A stretch of 61,582 nucleotides of DNA from Roseiflexaceae bacterium (GTDB lineage Bacteria; Chloroflexota; Chloroflexia; Chloroflexales; Roseiflexaceae), in the NCBI GenBank assembly GCA_947474225.1, contig CANJHS010000014.1, forward strand, positions 1-61,582, in the 5' to 3' direction. Shown piece after piece: positions 27,487 through 35,655 of the stretch. The translations under genes were made by a program, and so were the position numbers. The first letter of the stretch is position 1. Every line of letters begins with the position of its first letter. The notes beneath the pieces were generated by a model that did no database searches, was not told where the DNA came from, and saw nothing but the letters and a program-made list of their open reading frames with translations.

Positions 27487-27506
27487 TCTTTTTTTGTATG
27501 CGAAAA

Positions 27507-27533
27507 CGGGGCTGGCGCGTCGCGCCAGCCCCG
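27507..27533. terminator. GC-rich terminator between convergent serA and clpC
   Basis: CGGGGCTGGCGCG and CGCGCCAGCCCCG are perfect 13-base arms around one T (effective loop 3), flanked by AAAA before and a CTGTTTT after. It follows the serA stop by 20 bases. Confidence 0.85.
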
Positions 27534-27642
27534 CCCTGTTTTGTGACCTTCTCCTGCGCATTCATTGCGTATCATCAGCATCGCAATCGGCGCGCTGATC
27601 AAAACGCAGCACACCAGTTTTATTCTTGTGCGTACGGCGCAT

Positions 27643-27679
27643 CCAACAGCCTCCCACGCATTGCGTGGGAGGCTGTTGG
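27643..27679. terminator. Very long perfect hairpin at the clpC end
   Basis: Two 18-base arms starting CCAACAGCCTCC and ending GGCTGTTGG are perfectly complementary around a single central base. The hairpin lies five bases after the clpC stop. There is no T run after it on the minus strand, so it may protect the 3' end or act with the neighbouring terminator. Confidence 0.7.
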
Positions 27680-27684
27680 TGGTC

Positions 27685-30156
27685 TTACGCTTGTGCGGTC
27701 GGCGTTGGGATTTCGACGGCGAGTGTTTCGACTTTGCTGAAGCGCAGTGCGGTGTTTTCGTCGTTCATCTCGGCGACTATTTGGTCGCCTGCGCTGTAGG
27801 TGTTCTTCATCAATTCGCGAGCGAGGGGAGTCTCTACAAAGCGTTGGATTGTCCTGCGCAATGGACGTGCGCCGTATGCAGGGTTATATCCCTCATGGAC
27901 CAACCACGCTTTGGCACGTGCGTCGATGCTCAATGTCACGTTTTGTTCTACCAGACGCTTCTGGACATCCGCGACGATGATATCGATGATGCGGATCAAC
28001 TCATCCTCACGCAATGGGTGGAAGACAATGACTTCGTCGATACGATTGAGGAATTCAGGACGGAAGAAGCCCTTCATCGCATCGTTCACTCGTACCGTTG
28101 TGGCATCATGATTCTCGGAGCTGTCGGACCGGACCAAACCGATGCCTTGTTGCTTGACATGCTCGGTGCCGATGTTGGATGTCATAATCACAATGGTATT
28201 GCTAAAGTCCACGGTGCGGCCTTGACCGTCCGTCAGGCGACCGTCGTCGAGGAGTTGCAACAACGTGTTAAACACATCAGGATGCGCTTTCTCGATTTCG
28301 TCGAACAAAATAACCTGGTATGGGCGACGACGGACGCGTTCGGTCAATTGGCCAGCTTCGTCATAACCGACGTATCCCGGAGGAGCACCGAGGAGCCGTG
28401 ATACGGTGTGACGCTCTTGGAATTCGGACATGTCGATGCGTGTCATTGCTTCTTCGCTATCGAACATGAATTCTGCCAAGGCTTTGGCAAGCTCCGTTTT
28501 GCCGACACCCGTTGGACCGACAAAGATAAAGCTACCGATCGGTCTACGCGGGTCCGCAAGCCCGCTACGTGCGCGGCGAATTGCATCTGAGACTGCGGAT
28601 ATGGCTTCACTCTGGCCAATAACACGCTGTTGCAGGCGCTCTTCCATATTGACGAGCTTCGCACGTTCCTTCTCGATCATGCGTGTGACTGGTACCCCTG
28701 TCCACGACGATACAATCTGGGCAATATCTTCGGCGCCGACGATCTCGGATATGTTTGCGGTTTTGCGCCAGGCATTACGTTGTTCGTTGAACAGCACTTC
28801 GAGCTGGAGGAATTCTGCACGCAGAATGGCAGCGTTTTCATAGTCACGCTTTTGGCTGGCATCTTCTTCTTTTTCCCCGATGCTTTTCAGCTGTTCCTCG
28901 AGCGCACTAATCTCTTTGGGCATGCTAAACATGTCTATGCGTATCTTGGCTGCTGCTTCGTCGAGCAGATCAATTGCTTTGTCGGGCAAGAATCGGTCCA
29001 TGATGAATCGATTCGACAAGCGGACAGCTGCTTCGATTGCTTCGTCACTAATCGTCAAATTATGATGTGCTTCATACCGGTGACGGAGTCCTTTGAGCAT
29101 TGCAATGGTTGTTGCAACGTCGGGTTCTTCGACAAACACGGGACTAAAGCGGCGCTCTAACGCAGGGTCTTTCTCGATGTGTTTGCGATATTCATCGAGC
29201 GTGGTGGCTCCGATGACCTGCATATCACCACGTGCCAACGATGGTTTGAGCATATTGGATGCATCGATGGACCCTTGCGCTGCACCTGCACCGACGACCG
29301 TGTGCAATTCATCAATAAACAAGATGATTTGCCCGTTGCTCCCTTTGACCTCGTCCATGACGGCTTTCAGGCGTTCTTCGAACTCACCGCGGAACTTCGA
29401 TCCTGCCACCATAGCGCCCAAATCAAGTGCCATCACTTTTTTATTAAGTAACGGCTGTGGCACGGTTCGATTGACAATCATTTGTGCCAACCCTTCGGCA
29501 ATAGCCGTCTTGCCGACGCCGGGTTCCCCGACCAACACGGGATTGTTTTTGGTACGGCGACTCAGAATGCGAATCACCCGGGTAATCTCGGCTTCACGGC
29601 CCACAACGGGGTCGAGTTTGCCCTCTGCCGACATCGCCGTCAAATCGACACTGTATTTTGCCAGTACTTCATACTTTGCTTCAGGGTTCTGTGTATCGGC
29701 ACGTTGCGTGCCACGAATCTCCATCAACGCTTGATAGAGTCGCTCTTGGGTAATGGAAAAGCTGTTGAGAATACGCTGTGACGCACCATCACGCTCATTC
29801 AGAATGGCAATCAAGATATGTTCTACACCGGTGAAGGCATCACTCAATCGTTGTGATTCTTCTTCGGCGCGTTTCACCAACCGTTGTGTCCGTGGGGTAA
29901 TGTAGACTTGGTTCCCATAAATATTCTGTCCATAGACTTTCGGTGATTTTTCGAGTTCGTATTCCACACGCTGCGCAACAACATCTGCATCGATACCAAG
30001 CTTCTGCAATGCTTTTGTCGTAAGACCATCGGTTTGACGCAGTAACGCCAAAAAGATGTGTTCCACATCCAACTGGGTGTGGTGCATGGTGCTCATGATG
30101 CTCTGGGCTTCTTGGAAGGCTTCCTGAGCTTTTTCTGTGAATCGTTCGAGTTTCAT
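27685..30156 (-). CDS. clpC: ATP-dependent Clp protease ATP-binding subunit (ClpC type)
   Basis: This is an AAA+ unfoldase of 823 residues with two Clp N-terminal repeats (1-145). The first ATPase has Walker A GEPGVGKT at 210-217 and [12 protein letters not shown] short UVR-like middle segment around 430-450 is typical of ClpC rather than the long ClpB coil. The second ATPase has GPTGVGKT at 547-554 and [13 protein letters not shown]. No clpP is adjacent. The start is ATG 30156 with AGGTGG five bases away; a GTG nine bases upstream overlaps that ribosome site and is unlikely. A GGTCAC inverted repeat lies in the leader. Confidence 0.95.
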   Translation of the reverse strand: MKLERFTEKAQEAFQEAQSIMSTMHHTQLDVEHIFLALLRQTDGLTTKALQKLGIDADVVAQRVEYELEKSPKVYGQNIYGNQVYITPRTQRLVKRAEEESQRLSDAFTGVEHILIAILNERDGASQRILNSFSITQERLYQALMEIRGTQRADTQNPEAKYEVLAKYSVDLTAMSAEGKLDPVVGREAEITRVIRILSRRTKNNPVLVGEPGVGKTAIAEGLAQMIVNRTVPQPLLNKKVMALDLGAMVAGSKFRGEFEERLKAVMDEVKGSNGQIILFIDELHTVVGAGAAQGSIDASNMLKPSLARGDMQVIGATTLDEYRKHIEKDPALERRFSPVFVEEPDVATTIAMLKGLRHRYEAHHNLTISDEAIEAAVRLSNRFIMDRFLPDKAIDLLDEAAAKIRIDMFSMPKEISALEEQLKSIGEKEEDASQKRDYENAAILRAEFLQLEVLFNEQRNAWRKTANISEIVGAEDIAQIVSSWTGVPVTRMIEKERAKLVNMEERLQQRVIGQSEAISAVSDAIRRARSGLADPRRPIGSFIFVGPTGVGKTELAKALAEFMFDSEEAMTRIDMSEFQERHTVSRLLGAPPGYVGYDEAGQLTERVRRRPYQVILFDEIEKAHPDVFNTLLQLLDDGRLTDGQGRTVDFSNTIVIMTSNIGTEHVKQQGIGLVRSDSSENHDATTVRVNDAMKGFFRPEFLNRIDEVIVFHPLREDELIRIIDIIVADVQKRLVEQNVTLSIDARAKAWLVHEGYNPAYGARPLRRTIQRFVETPLARELMKNTYSAGDQIVAEMNDENTALRFSKVETLAVEIPTPTAQA

Positions 30157-30170
30157 TGGTTCCACCTTTC

Positions 30171-30195
30171 GGTCACATGGTTTGTCTCGGTGACC
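30171..30195. promoter_or_regulatory. Inverted repeat in the clpC leader
   Basis: GGTCAC and GTGACC are separated by 13 bases, lying 15-39 bases before the clpC ATG and downstream of a TATACT that could be its -10 (30203-30208). It could be a repressor site. It does not match the CIRCE element, and I would not call it a CtsR box. Confidence 0.35.
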
Positions 30196-30248
30196 TATTG
30201 GTAGTATATCAGCTGGGTATAGAGCATCTATTTGAAGTCTATTAGAAT

Positions 30249-30273
30249 GCCCTGCTTTGAGTAAAAGCAGGGC
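30249..30273. terminator. Hairpin after the phosphorylase gene
   Basis: GCCCTGCTTT and AAAGCAGGGC form a perfect 10-bp stem with loop GAGTA, 22 bases past the stop of the 30295 gene. The following minus-strand sequence (ATTCTAAT) is only moderately T-rich. Confidence 0.65.
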
Positions 30274-30294
30274 AGCAACTCACCATTGATGAAT

Positions 30295-31077
30295 TTATTT
30301 CAATGTGCTCGCGACTTCTGCCGCGATATAGGTCAGTTTTTCGCGCAAAGAAGCGTGTGTATGCCAGCTGCGACTATCCCATTCAACGCCACTCAAATCA
30401 TCGCCGCTGTACAGAATTTGACCCAACGTGATGCCTCTGAGTTGGGCGACTGCCAGCAAGGCTGCGTTTTCCATCTCGACGGTCAGACACCCTTCGTCCC
30501 GCCGTTGCTCGATTTTGGTGCGTGTCTCACGATAAAAAGCATCCGTTGTCCAGGTTGCGCCCGCAATATAGGGGATGTGATGTGTATCGAGTACCGCGGT
30601 AATCGCTGCGGTTGCTTTTGGCTGCGCATCTATCCAACGACTCGGCGCTACATAATGGTACGACGTGCCCTCATCACGGAGGGCTTTGATTGGCACAACG
30701 ACATGCCCTAATGTCAATTCTTGGCGCAATGAACCTGCACCGCCTACCGCAACGACGCTACGGATCCCATGACCGATTGCTTCTTCGAGTAAAGCCACCG
30801 ACAACGGAGCACCCACACCGGGATGCATCAAACAGACTTCTTGGCCGTCGCCCAGACGCACCACATACAACGGGTGTGCCCCCATCTCGGAGCGTAGCGC
30901 ATGCACCTGACGGGCAATCCCATCTGCAACGAGTTTTGTAATCACTTCATGGAAAAAGCAGAACACCAACGTCGACGGAATATCGAGCGGCAAGTAGTGC
31001 TCGTCCGCATTGATGAATGCACGTGGGTTGGGATCGAATTCGAGTAATGGGACCTGGTCGGGTGTGTAATCCATCAA
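30295..31077 (-). CDS. Nucleoside phosphorylase (PNP/UDP family)
   Basis: The 260-residue enzyme is of the uridine/purine phosphorylase fold that splits nucleosides with phosphate. Recognisable parts are HPGVGAPLSVALLEEAIGHG, the phosphate-site VVAVGGAGSL, and the ribose/base loop VEMENAALLAVAQLRG. A C-terminal GDDLSG supplies the catalytic Asp. This pattern is closest to uridine phosphorylase, but base preference cannot be settled by eye. Its ATG overlaps the stop of the PhyH gene by 4 bases, forming a two-gene operon. Confidence 0.88.
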   Translation of the reverse strand: MMDYTPDQVPLLEFDPNPRAFINADEHYLPLDIPSTLVFCFFHEVITKLVADGIARQVHALRSEMGAHPLYVVRLGDGQEVCLMHPGVGAPLSVALLEEAIGHGIRSVVAVGGAGSLRQELTLGHVVVPIKALRDEGTSYHYVAPSRWIDAQPKATAAITAVLDTHHIPYIAGATWTTDAFYRETRTKIEQRRDEGCLTVEMENAALLAVAQLRGITLGQILYSGDDLSGVEWDSRSWHTHASLREKLTYIAAEVASTLK

Positions 31078-31982
31078 AGCATGTCATCCATCGAATAATG
31101 ATTGTTCCAGCGCACGTCGACTTCATCGCTCACACGCTGGAAGCGAATATCGGTCGAAAGCCGCATCTGGCTGTCCTTGACGTCATTGCCCGTCGCTGCA
31201 TGGATCATATAGGCGCTATGGATAACCATGTCGCCAGCCTCGTAATCAGCCACCAGCCAGCGTGAGTTCCATTTGTCTGCCAACGCAGGTAAGTCTTTGG
31301 TAAGCCATCCGGTAGCGCTCATGCTTTTGTTGTAGGCGCTGATTTGCTCTTCGCGACTCAGGTTCGTATTTTGTATGCTGAATTCTTTTTCCATCTGACG
31401 ACCGGCCACATCAGAGCCTTCGAGATACACTAGACCACCCATTTCGACGGAGCAATCACCGATGGGTATCCAACTCGTCGCAACCCGATCTGTCCCTGCG
31501 CGCAAGTACGTCAGGTCGTAGTGTGCACCGGTCGAACTGACTTCCTGCGGCTTGGTGTATCGGATAAGCTTACGTTTATGGAGGTACGGTGCGCCATCAA
31601 ACAGCCGTTCATAGAACAACCAAATGGGTTCTTGGAGGCAGAATGATTCATATGCAGACCAACGCACGATTTCGTGCATTGTTTTGGCGATGCGTTGGTT
31701 ATCTTCGTTGCCGCCGCTATAGATGCCATCGCGTGGATTCGTGCCTTGTTTGAGTAATCCAGCTGGTTCTAATGCAGTAAAGAAGCGTTCGCGGAAGCGC
31801 ATGACCCCGTCCCGCGGCAAAATCCCCTTCAGCCATAAATACCCTTGTGTAGCAAATTGCTCACGCAGTGTGACGATGGATGTCGAAGGATCTGAGGCGA
31901 CTAACCGCCCCAGTCGATTCGCTGCCATGTCGAGGGTGAATCCATTGCTTTTTAAGGTCGGGAGTGCGTCTTGAACGGACAT
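31074..31982 (-). CDS. Phytanoyl-CoA dioxygenase (PhyH) family protein
   Basis: This is an Fe(II)/2-oxoglutarate oxygenase of 302 residues. The metal triad is visible as the H-x-D of GAHYDLTYLR and the distal His of VIHSAYMIHAAT. An Arg that would bind 2-oxoglutarate sits in RLSTDIRFQ. The substrate is unknown; PhyH members hydroxylate lipids, amino acids and small metabolites. The start at 31982 has an excellent AAAGGAGG. The coupling with a nucleoside phosphorylase raises the possibility of a modified-nucleoside substrate, an inference only. Confidence 0.88.
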   Translation of the reverse strand: MSVQDALPTLKSNGFTLDMAANRLGRLVASDPSTSIVTLREQFATQGYLWLKGILPRDGVMRFRERFFTALEPAGLLKQGTNPRDGIYSGGNEDNQRIAKTMHEIVRWSAYESFCLQEPIWLFYERLFDGAPYLHKRKLIRYTKPQEVSSTGAHYDLTYLRAGTDRVATSWIPIGDCSVEMGGLVYLEGSDVAGRQMEKEFSIQNTNLSREEQISAYNKSMSATGWLTKDLPALADKWNSRWLVADYEAGDMVIHSAYMIHAATGNDVKDSQMRLSTDIRFQRVSDEVDVRWNNHYSMDDML

Positions 31983-32040
31983 AGTTCCTCCTTTTGTAGG
32001 CTTGTAGCATTTTAGCCCGAAATTCCTCGGTTCGTGCAAC

Positions 32041-32071
32041 AGCATAGCTATCACAACAGACAGAATGTCAA
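32041..32071 (-). promoter_or_regulatory. Candidate promoter of the PhyH operon
   Basis: A perfect TTGACA lies at 32066-32071 on the minus strand. A TATGCT (32041-32046) follows after a rather long 19-base spacer, about 60 bases before the PhyH start. The -10 choice is uncertain. Confidence 0.4.
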
Positions 32072-32161
32072 GAAAATATGTCGGAATGGAACGGTCAATA
32101 CGCAATAATCCCAAGTAGAATACGGTATCATACAGGCGGGTACTACAACAAAGGAGTTCAC

Positions 32162-33160
32162 ATGCCGTACGTCGCTGACGCACAACGCTATGCATCGATG
32201 CGCTACAATCGCACCGGCAAAAGCGGTCTGAAACTGCCTGCCCTTTCACTCGGGCTGTGGCACAACTTCGGTGGAGTCGATCGCTACGAAACCTCGCGTG
32301 CCATGGTTTTGGCTGCCTTCGACATGGGGATTACCCATTTCGATTTGGCCAACAATTACGGTCCTCCGGCTGGTTCTGCCGAAGAAACCTTTGGCCAAAT
32401 CTATCGCCAAGATCTCAAACCATACCGCGATGAGTTCATCGTCTCGTCCAAAGCTGGCTACTACATGTGGCCTGGTCCATACGGCGAATGGGGCTCACGC
32501 AAATACCTCATATCGAGCTGTGACCAAAGCCTCAAACGTATGGGTGTCGACTATTTCGATATTTTTTATCACCACCGCCCCGACCCTGAAACCCCACTCG
32601 AAGAGACGATGCAAGCACTCGACACCATCGTGCGCAGTGGTCGCGCGTTGTATGTCGGTCTGTCGAATTATCGTCCTGCTGAGGCCAAGAAAGCATTCGC
32701 CATCCTCAAGCAACTCGGTACCCCGTGTCTCATCCACCAGCCGTCCTACAACATGTTCGATCGCTGGATAGAAGAGACCGGCTTGCTCGATTTGCTCGGC
32801 GACGAAGGCGTCGGCTGCATCCCCTTCTCGCCATTGGCACAGGGAATGTTGACGGACCGATACTTGCAGGGTATTCCTGAAGGGTCACGTGCAGCCAAAC
32901 CGCACGGCTTCCTCAAAGCTGATCGCGTCACTCCGGAACGACTCGCCATCGTCGGCAAGCTGAAGGAACTCGCCAACGAACGCGGCCAAAATACCGCACA
33001 GCTTGCGCTGTCGTGGGTGCTCCGTGACGCTCGTATTACGACCGCACTCATCGGCGCGAGTTCGGTAGAGCAGATTACCGAATGTGTCGGCGCACTCGCC
33101 GCAGCACCGCTGACTGCAGTCGAGATTGCCCGTATCGAAACAATTCTCAAAGGGAAGTAA
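32162..33160 (+). CDS. Aldo/keto reductase (YghZ-like)
   Basis: The 332-residue NADPH-dependent reductase is of the Kv-beta/YghZ branch, which includes L-glyceraldehyde-3-phosphate reductase. The opening LPALSLGLWHNFGG is a hallmark of that branch. The catalytic tetrad is Asp61 and Tyr66 (FDLANNYG), Lys97 (SSKAGY) and a His of FYHHRPDP near 137. The C-terminal cofactor region IGASSVEQI is present. AAAGGAG precedes the ATG. A small membrane-protein gene follows two bases after its stop. Confidence 0.93.
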   Translation: MPYVADAQRYASMRYNRTGKSGLKLPALSLGLWHNFGGVDRYETSRAMVLAAFDMGITHFDLANNYGPPAGSAEETFGQIYRQDLKPYRDEFIVSSKAGYYMWPGPYGEWGSRKYLISSCDQSLKRMGVDYFDIFYHHRPDPETPLEETMQALDTIVRSGRALYVGLSNYRPAEAKKAFAILKQLGTPCLIHQPSYNMFDRWIEETGLLDLLGDEGVGCIPFSPLAQGMLTDRYLQGIPEGSRAAKPHGFLKADRVTPERLAIVGKLKELANERGQNTAQLALSWVLRDARITTALIGASSVEQITECVGALAAAPLTAVEIARIETILKGK

Positions 33161-33162
33161 CT

Positions 33163-33405
33163 ATGCTCGCCCGTTTGCTCGTGTTCATCGGCATCCCAAT
33201 GACGTTGTTGCCGCTTGTGTTCCGCTATGCGGTGCTCAACGCAACATCGATGGCCGAGCATAAGGGATTTGCACCCAATGTCGAACAATACGCCCACCAA
33301 AGCTCACCCTACCTGCTGACTGCGGTGTCTGTTGGGCTTGTGGTTGGGCTGATTCCCTTAGTCATTGGTATCGGGTTGCTTATTCGAGAACGGCTGGGTA
33401 AATAA
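33163..33405 (+). CDS. Small two-helix membrane protein, unknown
   Basis: The 80-residue protein has hydrophobic segments at about 5-25 and 50-72 and a short polar middle with His and Gln. The end is basic (RERLGK). The start follows AAAGGGAAG and lies two bases after the reductase stop, so it is very likely co-transcribed. No family recognised. Confidence 0.6.
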   Translation: MLARLLVFIGIPMTLLPLVFRYAVLNATSMAEHKGFAPNVEQYAHQSSPYLLTAVSVGLVVGLIPLVIGIGLLIRERLGK

Positions 33406-33415
33406 CCAACAAAAG

Positions 33416-33447
33416 GGCCCCCACGTACTGACAGGTACGTGGGGGCC
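33416..33447. terminator. Bidirectional terminator
   Basis: GGCCCCCACGTAC and GTACGTGGGGGCC make a perfect 13-bp stem with loop TGACAG, AAAAG before and TTT after, between convergent genes. Confidence 0.92.
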
Positions 33448-33453
33448 TTTGAT

Positions 33454-34530
33454 TTACGAAATTGCAGCGATAGTTTTGTTCATGATTGTGGCGGCAGGTG
33501 CTTCGAGTGCGCCTACCACAAAGTCGCAACGCCAGCTTTGCTGGCCGGCTATGGAGCGCAGATTGCCTTTGGCTTTCTCTGCTGTGTAGCCCTCTGGTTC
33601 TGCAGTCGCAGGCATACTAAAGCCGAGGCAGTCTTGATCTGCGGTCCGCGAAATCCAACGGATGACGAACGGTAACTGTTCCGGCCGATGCGCCACATAG
33701 TCGGCACTGCCATCCGGTAGGTGTTGCATGCTATGTGCCCAGCCTTGTGCGTCGGCAGCCGCATCAATCGTAAAGACAACCTCGGGGTCAAATCCCAACC
33801 CAGGCGTTAAGCGTGTCGCCAACGCAGGATTCACCGCGAGTGCGTCGATAAAGGCTCGATAGCCGGGTGCGGGGGTAATGTGCGAAGGAATACTTTGGCG
33901 TACCCTGATGGCCTGTGCATTGCTCGGAGCAGTGGTGACCAATGCCGCATTATCCACTGGCCGATAATTGATATGCGCCAAATACATCAAGTCCATTGGT
34001 GTTTTCTTGAGATTTGTCACGGTCATTGCCACCGTCCACACACGTCGCTGCGCCCATACCCGTACCTCCGGGCTCGCCACATAATTATCTTGGAAGGCCA
34101 CAGTGTAGCGAAATGAACCGCTCATGCTGATATATTCGCCATGTTCGTCACTACCAACGGTCAACCACGCCTTTTGATAGCGCGCATTCGGTAATTCACC
34201 ATGCAACGGATGGGTATCCGTTGGTCCCGGCACACCCATGCGTGTTGCACCACAATGCACAAAAAAACCACCGTAGGTGTGCAAGTACGTCGTCGTCGGT
34301 TGTGGTTCATCAAACATCGAGCGCATCCCGAGGTCTCGTCCGTCCATCGACGCCGACCAGATTTGCTGCCCTTGATAGGGCAAGAGCACGAGTTCTCCGT
34401 GCGCAGTACGCAGACGGATAGCCATTACACCACTGCTATACAGAAATAACGATGCGCTCAGCGCACCATGCTCGATGAGCAGATGCTCACCTTCGCGCCA
34501 CATAGTCGGATGCAAATGGACTGTTGTCAT
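33454..34530 (-). CDS. Galactose mutarotase-like protein (DUF4432 type)
   Basis: The 358-residue protein has a beta-sandwich sequence pattern like aldose-1-epimerases but lacks a standard GalM signature. The segment HPLHGELPNARYQ and the conserved VHCGATRMG fit the DUF4432 group as I recall it. A role in converting or recognising sugar anomers is inferred. It overlaps the stop of a GHMP kinase gene by 4 bases, so the two probably treat the same sugar. Confidence 0.75.
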   Translation of the reverse strand: MTTVHLHPTMWREGEHLLIEHGALSASLFLYSSGVMAIRLRTAHGELVLLPYQGQQIWSASMDGRDLGMRSMFDEPQPTTTYLHTYGGFFVHCGATRMGVPGPTDTHPLHGELPNARYQKAWLTVGSDEHGEYISMSGSFRYTVAFQDNYVASPEVRVWAQRRVWTVAMTVTNLKKTPMDLMYLAHINYRPVDNAALVTTAPSNAQAIRVRQSIPSHITPAPGYRAFIDALAVNPALATRLTPGLGFDPEVVFTIDAAADAQGWAHSMQHLPDGSADYVAHRPEQLPFVIRWISRTADQDCLGFSMPATAEPEGYTAEKAKGNLRSIAGQQSWRCDFVVGALEAPAATIMNKTIAAIS

Positions 34531-35570
34531 GTGTTGTCCTCTCCCTCTGTTTCAGTTATTTGAATGCCGTGGGGGGCATAGGTGATAGGAATTCGCCGCA
34601 TCTGTGGCAAGCGCGCTTGCACTTCCACGTTGAATGCCGCCCGTTGCTGTGGGTCGGCACTGGTAAGGACCGCAATTGACCCACCGTCGCCACCTGCACC
34701 ATTGACCTTGCAGCCGAGGGCCCCATGCTGCATTGCGAGTGCGATCAATTGCTCGGATATCGGTGCTACCAATGCGGGATGCAGGTTGCGTTGGGCTGCG
34801 GTATTGGCTTGCAATGCCTGTCCGTAAGCGGTCAGGTCCCCAGCAACGAGGGCACTGCGCCCGAGCAGCGCTGCCTCGCGCAGCGGCTCGAGCAATGCCG
34901 ATGTATCCGGAAGGGACTCGAGACGATGGATCACCCGCTGATGTATGACGGTCGATAAATGTGGCGTCCCAATGTAGAACAACAGCAGTTGCTCATTCAA
35001 CGCTACTATTGTCTTGCGGTTGACATGCACGGCAGAAACCGTCGCCTGTGGGTAGTGCGTCATTTCAATGAAGCAACATCCTCCATGAGCTACCCCAATT
35101 TGGTCTTGTATGCCGCTCTGTAGTCCGAGCTCGTCTGTCTCGAGCAGATGTGCAGCACGGGAAAGCTTCGCTGGTGGTTCGATATGCCCCTGCGCCGCGC
35201 GTAACGCACCAATCAATGCGACCGATACCGCAGCAGATGTCCCCGTAGAGCATCCCGGCGGGATGTCGGATTGTACGCTGACGACAGCATCATACGATGG
35301 GGGGATAGGATTGGTGGCAATAGCCGCATGGAGCAACGGGTGGCGCGGTGTTTGACCGGGGTACTGGAGCGACTCCCCGTAGTTGCGCGCTTCGAGCTGT
35401 ACGGCCTGACGCTCCGTCTGTCGCGTCGAAAGCCGTACCTGCACCACTACCCCGGGGTTGACCGCCAGGCTGCAGACGACTCCATGCCCTGCAAACCAGG
35501 TATCGGTCCATCCACCTAGGTCGCAGATGCGTATCGGGGTTGTGGCAGTGATGGTACGGACGTTCATGGT
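34527..35570 (-). CDS. GHMP family sugar kinase
   Basis: The 347-residue kinase has the three GHMP motifs: the opening TPIRICDLGGWTDTWFAGHG, the ATP-binding PPGCSTGTSAAVSVALIG and the late NGAGGDGGSIAVL. The first motif is closest to sugar-1-kinases acting on heptose, fucose or arabinose, rather than to mevalonate or homoserine kinase. ATG 35570 is behind AGGTCACC; ATGs at 35600 and 35603 are possible but sit at the foot of a hairpin. Coupled with the mutarotase-like gene. Confidence 0.85.
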   Translation of the reverse strand, partial: TMNVRTITATTPIRICDLGGWTDTWFAGHGVVCSLAVNPGVVVQVRLSTRQTERQAVQLEARNYGESLQYPGQTPRHPLLHAAIATNPIPPSYDAVVSVQSDIPPGCSTGTSAAVSVALIGALRAAQGHIEPPAKLSRAAHLLETDELGLQSGIQDQIGVAHGGCCFIEMTHYPQATVSAVHVNRKTIVALNEQLLLFYIGTPHLSTVIHQRVIHRLESLPDTSALLEPLREAALLGRSALVAGDLTAYGQALQANTAAQRNLHPALVAPISEQLIALAMQHGALGCKVNGAGGDGGSIAVLTSADPQQRAAFNVEVQARLPQMRRIPITYAPHGIQITETEGEDNT

Positions 35571-35603
35571 GACCTGATGTATTTGAATGGTTGCCATCAT
35601 ACC

Positions 35604-35641
35604 ACACGGCACCCTCGCACTCTGGTGCGACGGTGCCGTGT
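35604..35641. terminator. Long hairpin between the MFS and GHMP genes
   Basis: ACACGGCACC/GGTGCCGTGT (10 bp), one C-C mismatch, then TCGCAC/GTGCGA (6 bp) around TCTG. It follows the MFS stop by 14 bases and precedes the kinase start. Without a T run it may separate the two transcripts only partly. Confidence 0.6.
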
Positions 35642-35655
35642 ACGCTCGAGAAGGG

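Noticed and set aside
30156-30230. CIRCE or CtsR box in front of clpC
   Set aside because: No TTAGCACTC/GAGTGCTAA and no tandem GGTCAAA; only the GGTCAC repeat is present.
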